Source: DASRJW01 sp035649435 (GTDB lineage Bacteria; Krumholzibacteriota; Krumholzibacteriia; G020349025). From it: a stretch of DNA of 10,854 nt. The DNA lies in NCBI GenBank assembly GCA_035649435.1, contig DASRJO010000042.1, positions 1 through 10,854 of the forward strand, in the 5' to 3' direction. A model generated the notes under the pieces. That model made no database searches. It was given only the letters and a program-made list of their open reading frames with translations, and had not been told where the DNA came from. The first letter of the stretch is position 1. The number at the start of each line of letters is the position of its first letter. This document shows, piece after piece, positions 1 to 5,079 of this stretch. Position numbers and translations under genes: made by a program.

Positions 1-1155
1 CAGATCGTAGAGAAGCGGCGCATTCTTGCCGAAGCTCACCGCGAGCGCGAGCAGCAACAGGAGGGCCAGGAACACCAGCAATCGGCCGCGCAAGAAGAGA
101 AACGCACACGCACCGAACAACAAGGTGGCCTGTCCCAAATAATGGGGGAAGTTGGTGAATGGCATGCTGCCGACGTACGTGGCTTCGCCGAAACCGGACG
201 CCCAAGGCAACGCGAACGTCGCTACCTCGCCCGGCGATTGGGACCACCCCGTGGCGAACTCATAGCTCGCGCCACCGCTCGTCGTGCGCCCGCGGATCGA
301 TTCCGGGGCGTAACCACGCACCGGGAGCAGGAGCACCGCCGCCAGTCCGAACCCGAGCCCGACCGCCACTGCCATCTCGGCGCCGAAGCGCAGCGCCGCC
401 CGGCGTGCAGCCGGGGCTCGTGAAGCCGCGACGATCTCGACCACGGAGAAGATCGCGAGCATCATCAAGCCATAGAAGGCGATCTGCGGATGCCCTCGAA
501 GCAACTGCAGACCGATCAGCGTCGACAGAATGGCGATCCAGGCGAGACGCGATGAACTCCGACGCAAGCGCATGGCAGCCCAAAGCAGCCAGGGCAGAAA
601 GGCGACGCTCGCCAGCTTGCTGCCGTGGCCGAATACCCCCATGGACACCAGGTGCGGCGTCAACATGAACGCCAGACCTGCGAGCAACGCCGGCCAATAA
701 CTGCAGCGCAAGCTGCGCAGCAGGACGAAGACGCCATATGCAGCCGCGGCGAAGTAGAATAGCAACCACCCGAGCGGTGGGACGAAGGGCAGCCGCCCGA
801 GAGCCTGCAAGAGCTCCGATGGCGGGAAGACCCAAGGCGTGAACATCAGGCTCGAGAAGCTCGGCATTCCCAGGAACAGATAGGGATTCCACAGCGGGTA
901 TTCGCCGGCAGCCATCGAGCGCCGGCCGGCGGCCGCGAATGCAGACGGCGCCTCGTAGTCGGCGGCCCCCAAGAATACCTGCCGTTGCCATGCGATCTCG
1001 GGGAATACGAGGGAGAGGACGAGAAAGATGAGCGCGATCGCGCCGAGGTGCTGGCCCCACGCGGGCCAGAGTGCAACACGGCTCCGAGGCGCGGCAGGAG
1101 GTACTGCGGCGGTGGTCGCGCCGCGCACCGCGACCCGCGAGCGGCTGCGTCCCAC
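1..1155 (-). CDS. YfhO-like multi-span membrane protein, N-terminal part (partial)
   Basis: This frame is open from GTG 1155 to the left edge: 385 codons without a stop. A short basic N-terminus with VGRSRSRVAVRG is followed by a first membrane helix (about 35-50, LGAIALIFLVLSLVF). Then comes a first outside loop with YPLWNPYLFLGMPSF (86-100), a hallmark of YfhO-family (PF09586) GT-C-like proteins. Later motifs are GVFGHGSKLASVAFLPWLL (173-191), LRGHPQIAFYGL (219-230), then hydrophobic segments to FGKNAPLLYDL at the edge. Members are large (about 700-900 residues), so over half is missing. YfhO of Gram-positives is linked to glycosylation of lipoteichoic acid; the role here is probably transfer of a polyprenyl-linked sugar outside the membrane, by inference. 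It is separated from the upstream cluster by its own promoter region. Confidence 0.85.
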   Translation of the reverse strand, partial: MGRSRSRVAVRGATTAAVPPAAPRSRVALWPAWGQHLGAIALIFLVLSLVFPEIAWQRQVFLGAADYEAPSAFAAAGRRSMAAGEYPLWNPYLFLGMPSFSSLMFTPWVFPPSELLQALGRLPFVPPLGWLLFYFAAAAYGVFVLLRSLRCSYWPALLAGLAFMLTPHLVSMGVFGHGSKLASVAFLPWLLWAAMRLRRSSSRLAWIAILSTLIGLQLLRGHPQIAFYGLMMLAIFSVVEIVAASRAPAARRAALRFGAEMAVAVGLGFGLAAVLLLPVRGYAPESIRGRTTSGGASYEFATGWSQSPGEVATFALPWASGFGEATYVGSMPFTNFPHYLGQATLLFGACAFLFLRGRLLVFLALLLLLALAVSFGKNAPLLYDL

Positions 1156-1165
1156 GAACGAACAT

Positions 1166-1171
1166 CCTCCT
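1166..1171 (-). promoter_or_regulatory. Consensus Shine-Dalgarno that decides the YfhO-like start
   Basis: AGGAGG on the minus strand lies ten bases before GTG 1155-1153. In this frame a TAG is found upstream at 1215-1213 and no ATG, GTG or TTG lies between it and the chosen GTG. An ATG at 1165 belongs to another frame and is too close to the site. Confidence 0.7.
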
Positions 1172-1362
1172 GAATCACTGTGTCCGACCAGCCCACCCTG
1201 CCGAGTCGCATGCTAACACAGGCGTCCAGTCTCGCTGCCCGCCTCCAGACATGGTCGCGCGATCCTCGTTTCGTTGCGCCACCACGAACCGAGCCTCCGG
1301 TCCCCAAGTCTCCGGGCCACCTTCGCCACCCCGGATCCCAACGACCCCCGCAGCGTGAGTGG

Positions 1363-1500
1363 CCGATGGATTTCGATTGTCGCTCGCCCCGACCGATGGC
1401 CCTCGGCTCCGCATCGATGGATTCAGGAAAGGCGTGCCCGATCGATTGGGATTCGATTGTCGTTCTCGGCCGGCGGCCCTCGATCCCCGACCGATGGATT
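1363..1500 (-). repeat. Degenerate repeat cluster (AATCCATCG cores)
   Basis: Read on the minus strand, two imperfect copies of about 47-50 bases (1500-1454 and 1423-1374) share the order AATCCATCG, then CGAGGGCC, then GG-CGG/GG-CG, then CGACAATCG. Further AATCC(ca)ATCG cores lie at 1453-1443 and 1372-1363, directly after each copy. The plus strand shows the same as repeated GATGGATT and GATTCGATTGTCG segments. The spacing of cores is irregular (47, 30 and 51 bases), so this is not a simple tandem array or a CRISPR. The cluster lies between a promoter region and the YfhO-like gene and overlaps the end of the possible small gene. Confidence 0.6.
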
Positions 1501-1686
1501 CTGATTGACGCTCTCATCCAGCACACCGAGCCGACTGGTCAAGGCCTCTGCCATCGCCACCTGGGCTTCGAGCAGAGAGCACTCTCTCATGAGGAAAGGC
1601 AGTTCGTCCGCAAGCGCCGCAGAAGCAGCCGCGGTGGCCACGCCGGTCCAGGCCAGCGCACGCATCCATCTGGGGTCCCATGGCAC
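1423..1686 (-). CDS. Possible small protein with a hydrophobic N-terminal helix, unrecognised
   Basis: This is an open frame of 87 codons starting at GTG 1686 (or ATG 1663) and ending at TGA 1423. The N-terminal part has a hydrophobic, alanine-rich stretch (about 9-25: RALAWTGVATAAASAAL) that could be a signal anchor. It is followed by a helical-looking segment (LLEAQVAMAEALTSRL) and a polar tail that overlaps the intergenic repeats. It lies about 33 bases downstream of the start site predicted for P1, with AGGGG three bases before the GTG, slightly too close. I recognise no family. Against it: it is short, codon third positions are less GC-rich than in neighbouring genes, its end is repeat sequence, and a same-register frame is open on the other strand. 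The alternative is an untranslated leader. Confidence 0.33.
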   Translation of the reverse strand: MPWDPRWMRALAWTGVATAAASAALADELPFLMRECSLLEAQVAMAEALTSRLGVLDESVNQNPSVGDRGPPAENDNRIPIDRARLS

Positions 1687-1725
1687 CTGCCCCTGGGAGG
1701 AATCGGTGGTCGGGTCTGCTCATTC

Positions 1726-1754
1726 AGGATAGCGAGGCACTACACAAATGTCAA
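1726..1754 (-). promoter_or_regulatory. Strong sigma70-like promoter (proximal, P1)
   Basis: On the minus strand a perfect TTGACA (1754-1749) is followed by 17 bases and TATCCT (1731-1726; 4 of 6 to TATAAT). It lies in the only AT-rich patch of the window. The expected start site is about 1719. The first start codon downstream is GTG 1686, preceded by AGGGG, and the first large gene downstream is the YfhO-like one at 1155. Confidence 0.6.
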
Positions 1755-1762
1755 GCCAGCAA

Positions 1763-1791
1763 CTTATATGTAAAGCAAATATTTAGTGCAA
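1763..1791 (-). promoter_or_regulatory. Second, upstream sigma70-like promoter candidate (P2)
   Basis: On the minus strand TTGCAC (1791-1786; only 3 of 6 to TTGACA) is followed by 17 bases and TATAAG (1768-1763; 5 of 6 to TATAAT). It sits just upstream of P1 and would give a tandem arrangement. The spacer contains TAAATATTT. The poor -35 box makes this a weaker candidate; the AT-rich stretch could instead be an UP-like element for P1. Confidence 0.35.
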
Positions 1792-1909
1792 CATTCGCCC
1801 AATTCCGATGCGGGATGCCAGCGCGGAAGGTTGCAATCGTGTGGCGTTGCGCGGTCTCGGTGTAAACGAAGTTGACGGGCCGCGACGAAGCGATGCAGCA
1901 GAAAATGTC

Positions 1910-3136
1910 TCAACCCACGGGCAGGCCGAGCTGGCGCTCGAGGGCGAGGACCGCGGCGTCCATCGCGTCCCATGAGAAGGCCGCCGCCGCTTGGCGCAGG
2001 TGCGGTTGCATGCGCTCGGCGGCATCACTGCCGAAGAACTGCAGGAGCGAGCGCGCCAGCGCGGCCGGATCCTCGGGTGGCACCACGTCACCCGTTTCAC
2101 CGACGCGCACCGATTCGGGCAGTCCCCCGACGCGGGTCACGATCGCGGGGCGCTCGAACGTGAGCGCCACCTGAACGATGGCACTCTGCGTCGCGCTCTT
2201 GTAGGGGAGGACGACGATGTCTGCGGCGCGGAAGTAGGGCTCGACCTCGTCGTTCGGTACGTAGCGATCGACGAAACGGACGCAGTCGTCGAGCCCGAGC
2301 TCCGTACGCAAGCGCTCGTAACGCGTGCGGTCTTCATAGAACTCGCCGACGACCAGGAGCGTCATGGGCCGATCCGTGCGCGCTCGAGCGATCGCTTGTA
2401 GGAGCACGTCGAGTCCCTTGTAGGGACGGACCAAGCCGAAGAACAGCACCACGGGTCCTTGCAGCTGCAGCTCGTGACGGGCCTCGTCGCGTGTGACGCG
2501 CCCGTGGGCGAAGATGTCGAAGGCCGGCAGCGGCGTGAGCAGATGGGGCTTGCGCGGGAAGAGGCGCAACAGCGCGTCGCGGTCGGTCTCGCTGTGCACG
2601 ATGCACGCATCGGCGGCGCCGAGGCCGAGCCTGACGAGTGCGCCATTCAGGCGCGACGTTTCGTGCGGCAGCACGTTGTGGCAAACGAAGAGTGTGCGCA
2701 CGCCTTGGCGGCGCAGCGCGCGTCCCACGGTCGCAACCGCGGGGGCGAAAAAAGGATGCCACCATTGCACGATCAGCAGGCGGCAGCCGGCCTGCGTCAC
2801 GGCGGCCGCGGTGCGCGGCCAGGTGTGAGGGCCGATGCTGTCCAGCAGGCGCTCGACGCGCCAATCGGCCGACACCAGCGATGTGGCACTCGGGTCGAAT
2901 TGTGTGCGTCCGGGAAAGAGGAATCCAGGATACAAACGTGCGAAGCTGATGCCGCGAACCGGATGCCGCACCGCGAGAGCGCGCGCGAGCAACGCCGTGT
3001 GCTGTGCGATGCCGCCCCGGTACGGCGGGAAGGGCCCGAGGATCGCAACCGGCCAGCGACCCGTCGCGCTGGACCCGCCAGGCGGTGAGTTGGCTGGATC
3101 GCCCCCTCCCGTGGCTGCAGGACCCGTCGAGTTCAC
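1910..3136 (-). CDS. GT4-like glycosyltransferase (GT-B fold) lacking the EX7E glutamates
   Basis: This is a 408-residue protein. A 27-residue Gly/Pro/Ser-rich leader is followed by VAILGPFPPYRGGIAQHT (30-47), the N-terminal glycine loop of GT-B enzymes. VQWWHPFFAPAV (123-134) and VCHNVLPHE (151-159) are typical of one GT4 subgroup. The C-terminal donor domain has FFGLVRPYKGLDVLLQA (232-248), LLVVGEFYED and VGGLPESV (336-343). At the place of the EX7E motif the sequence is PYKSATQSAIVQVALTFERP, with alanine (315) and valine (323) instead of the two glutamates; related proteins with TQSG-type segments exist, so it need not be inactive. The GTG start overlaps the GT2 stop in GTGA and lacks a Shine-Dalgarno, so translation is probably coupled. 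It is the last gene before a 754-base gap and probably ends this transcription unit. Confidence 0.85.
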   Translation of the reverse strand: MNSTGPAATGGGDPANSPPGGSSATGRWPVAILGPFPPYRGGIAQHTALLARALAVRHPVRGISFARLYPGFLFPGRTQFDPSATSLVSADWRVERLLDSIGPHTWPRTAAAVTQAGCRLLIVQWWHPFFAPAVATVGRALRRQGVRTLFVCHNVLPHETSRLNGALVRLGLGAADACIVHSETDRDALLRLFPRKPHLLTPLPAFDIFAHGRVTRDEARHELQLQGPVVLFFGLVRPYKGLDVLLQAIARARTDRPMTLLVVGEFYEDRTRYERLRTELGLDDCVRFVDRYVPNDEVEPYFRAADIVVLPYKSATQSAIVQVALTFERPAIVTRVGGLPESVRVGETGDVVPPEDPAALARSLLQFFGSDAAERMQPHLRQAAAAFSWDAMDAAVLALERQLGLPVG

Positions 3137-4062
3137 AGCAAGCGCTCGCGGAAGCTCCAGCTCTGGCGCTCGGCGCGCAGCGCCGACAGCATCTCCGCCA
3201 ACAGCCCCATGCTGCCGACCTGGATCCCGACGATGATGAAGCCGATCCCGAGCAGCATGAGCGGACGCACGTGCATGCCGTTTCCCTGCAGCCAGCGCAC
3301 CAGGAAGTAGCCGTCGACGGCGAGACCGGCAGTGACGAAGACGAGCGCCAACGCGCCGAAGAAGTACAGCGGTGAGCGACCCCGTCGGGTCAGGAACATC
3401 ACCGTCACCAGATCGAAGAAACCATGCAGAAAGCGTCCGGCGCCGAATTTCGATCGGCCGTACTTGCGCGGACGGTGGTTCACGGGGATCTCGGCGACAC
3501 GAAACCCCTCCCAGGCGGCGAGCACCGGAATGAAGCGATGCAGCTCACCATAGACGTGGACGGTGCGCACGACCTCGGTACGATAGGCCTTGAGGCCGGT
3601 GTTGAAGTCGTGCAAGCGCAGGCCCGACATCATTCGCGTCACCCGGTTGAAGAACTTGGACGGCAGGCGTTTGGTCCATGGATCCCGCCGTTTTTGTTTC
3701 CAACCGCAGACGAGATCTGCACCGTTCTCCAAGGCCCGCACCATCGCCGGCACCTCGGCCGGGTCGTCCTGCAAATCGGCATCCAGGGTGACGACGAACT
3801 CCCCGCGCACCTCCTGGAACCCGGCAGCGAGCGCCGCCGATTTGCCCTGGTTGCGCCGGAACGCCAGCACCCGGACGCGTTGCGGTTCAGCGGCGTGGAA
3901 CCGGCGCAGGATGTCCAAGCTGCCGTCGCTCGAGCCGTCGTCGACGAAGATCATTTCGCCGCTGCCCCCGAGGCGCTCCAGTGCGGCGTCGAGCCCGGCC
4001 TTGAGCTCGGGCAGACTCTCCGCCTCGTTGAAGAGCGGGATGACGAGGGAAACACGCGTCAA
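3133..4062 (-). CDS. GT2 polyprenyl-phosphate glycosyltransferase (DPM1/GtrB/ArnC-like) with two C-terminal membrane helices
   Basis: This is a 309-residue protein. The GT-A domain opens with VSLVIPLFNEAESL. It contains DDGSSDGS (41-48), the DXD-type DADLQDD (94-100), the family segment FNTGLKAYR (153-161), HRFIP at 175-179 and RKYGRSKFG at 199-207. These last motifs are characteristic of dolichol- or undecaprenyl-phosphate hexose synthases. Two hydrophobic segments follow at about 231-253 and 266-291, as in GtrB. It should transfer a sugar from an NDP donor to polyprenyl phosphate at the inner membrane face. The start is a TTG, overlapping the epimerase TGA in TTGA, with a purine-rich GGGGGAAAG upstream. 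The stop overlaps the next GTG in GTGA. Beside a GT-C DUF2723 protein it is the obvious candidate for making that enzyme's lipid-linked donor. Confidence 0.9.
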   Translation of the reverse strand: MTRVSLVIPLFNEAESLPELKAGLDAALERLGGSGEMIFVDDGSSDGSLDILRRFHAAEPQRVRVLAFRRNQGKSAALAAGFQEVRGEFVVTLDADLQDDPAEVPAMVRALENGADLVCGWKQKRRDPWTKRLPSKFFNRVTRMMSGLRLHDFNTGLKAYRTEVVRTVHVYGELHRFIPVLAAWEGFRVAEIPVNHRPRKYGRSKFGAGRFLHGFFDLVTVMFLTRRGRSPLYFFGALALVFVTAGLAVDGYFLVRWLQGNGMHVRPLMLLGIGFIIVGIQVGSMGLLAEMLSALRAERQSWSFRERLL

Positions 4063-5018
4063 GTCTTTCCCCCGTACAGATCACGCGCCCACGCGACTTC
4101 CTGCGGCACGCCCGCGTCGACACGGATCACGGCGCGAAACCCGAGCTCGTTGGCGGCGTGCCGCGTGTCGGCATGGGTATGGTCGACATCGCCGAGTGCC
4201 TTGGGCGTGAAGCGCGGCTCGAGCTTTTTCCCGAGCGCCGACTCGATGACGCCGAGCACGTGACGCAGGCTCACGGTAGCCCCGCCCCCGACATTGAAGA
4301 CGCCATGCGGCTTGGCATAGCGCCAGGCGGCGACGTTCGCCTCGACGGCATCATCGATATAGGTGAAGTCGCGCGTCTGCTCGCCGTCGCCGTAGATTTC
4401 GATGGCTGTCCCGAGCAGGCCGGCGCGAATGAACTTGTGGAAAGCCATGTCGGGGCGCTGGCGCGGCCCGTAGACGGTGAAGTAGCGCAAGCTGACGCTG
4501 GAAAGCCCGAAGTTGTAATAGTACAGGTCGCAGAGCTGTTCGGCGGAGAGCTTGGTGACGCCGTACGGCGACACCGGCTGCGGCTTGGCTGCCTCGCTCA
4601 TCGGCATCTGCCGCGCGTTGCCGTAAACCGAGCTCGAGCTGGAGTACACCAAGCGCGGCAGTTGCATGGCGCGCGCCGCCTCCAACAATTTCTGTGTCGC
4701 CTCGATGTTGCAGCGGATGTAGATCCCGAAGTCCTGCCCCCAGCTGGCGCGCACCCCCGCTTGCGCTGCGAGGTGGAAGCAGCAGGCAGCATCTCGCAGC
4801 AACGCGCTCAAATCCACCGTGGTCATGTCGCCGTCGGTGAACTCGAAACGCGGATGCTGCAGCGCGGCGGCCAAATTGCGCCGCTTGATCGCCGGGTCGT
4901 AGTAATCGGTGAAGTTATCGATGCCCCGCACACGGTGGCCGTCGCGCAGCAACCGGTCGCACAAGCTGGAGCCGATGAAGCCCGCGGCGCCCGTGACGAC
5001 CAACACTTCCTTGGCCAT
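4059..5018 (-). CDS. NDP-sugar epimerase/dehydratase, extended SDR (UDP-glucose/glucuronate 4-epimerase-like)
   Basis: This 319-residue protein has the length expected for the family. The NAD-binding GAAGFIG is at 10-16 (GxxGxxG) and the acidic residue D34 lies in RGIDNF at the end of beta2. The catalytic triad is visible as the serine run 126-130 in YSSSSSVYG with Y152-xxx-K156 in PYGVTKLS. RYFTVYGPRQRPDMAFHKF (178-196) and YGDGEQTRDFTYIDD (209-223) are substrate-side motifs typical of UDP-hexose and UDP-hexuronate 4-epimerases. It probably interconverts a UDP-sugar in the cytoplasm to feed the neighbouring glycosyltransferases; which sugar cannot be told from sequence reading alone. This is one of few ATG starts in the window and has GGAGG four bases upstream within a purine-rich AGGGAGGGA. 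The stop is fused with the next start in TTGA. Confidence 0.9.
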   Translation of the reverse strand: MAKEVLVVTGAAGFIGSSLCDRLLRDGHRVRGIDNFTDYYDPAIKRRNLAAALQHPRFEFTDGDMTTVDLSALLRDAACCFHLAAQAGVRASWGQDFGIYIRCNIEATQKLLEAARAMQLPRLVYSSSSSVYGNARQMPMSEAAKPQPVSPYGVTKLSAEQLCDLYYYNFGLSSVSLRYFTVYGPRQRPDMAFHKFIRAGLLGTAIEIYGDGEQTRDFTYIDDAVEANVAAWRYAKPHGVFNVGGGATVSLRHVLGVIESALGKKLEPRFTPKALGDVDHTHADTRHAANELGFRAVIRVDAGVPQEVAWARDLYGGKT

Positions 5019-5079
5019 GATCCCTCCCTGCCGGCCAAGCCCCTTCGGGCGGCCCCCCGGTCGCGCTTCTCCGCCTGGT

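Larger units (their letters stand above)
1156..1909. other. Long intergenic region with promoters, a possible small gene and repeats
   Basis: This 754-base gap separates the GT4 stop from the YfhO-like start. From right to left: 1909-1801 shows neither gene nor convincing terminator hairpin; 1800-1741 is markedly AT-rich compared with the rest and holds two minus-strand promoter candidates; 1686-1423 could encode a small protein; 1500-1363 holds degenerate repeats; 1362-1172 has no clear feature except a weak extended -10 match (TG-T-TAGCAT, 1218-1210). At 1171-1166 lies the ribosome site of the YfhO gene. If the main promoter is used, the YfhO message carries a leader of about 560 bases. Confidence 0.7.

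Noticed and set aside
260..1165. 301-codon minus-strand frame starting at an ATG close to the YfhO ribosome site
   Set aside because: It is Arg/Ala/Gly-rich and has no membrane pattern; the neighbouring frame carries all YfhO-like motifs without a stop. The ATG is also too close to the Shine-Dalgarno.
1363..1500. CRISPR array
   Set aside because: The repeats differ from one another, the spacing is irregular and no cas genes are present.
1514..1723. Alternative small frame including an ATG at 1681, nine bases after AGGGG
   Set aside because: Its product is rich in Cys, Gly and Arg without a hydrophobic or helical pattern. The GTG 1686 frame looks more protein-like.
1180..1773. 197-codon plus-strand frame in the intergenic region
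   Set aside because: It has no ribosome site, no recognisable domain, a proline/arginine/serine-rich composition, crosses the repeats and ends in the AT-rich promoter patch. Probably spurious, though not excluded.
1801..1909. Terminator after the second GT4 gene
   Set aside because: A terminator is expected here, but I could not find a stable inverted repeat followed by T residues on the minus strand.
5019..5079. Possible terminator hairpin between the DUF2723 and epimerase genes
   Set aside because: The GC-rich segment can form only a short four-pair stem (GCCC/GGGC) and has no following T run. It is more likely just a linker with the epimerase ribosome site.
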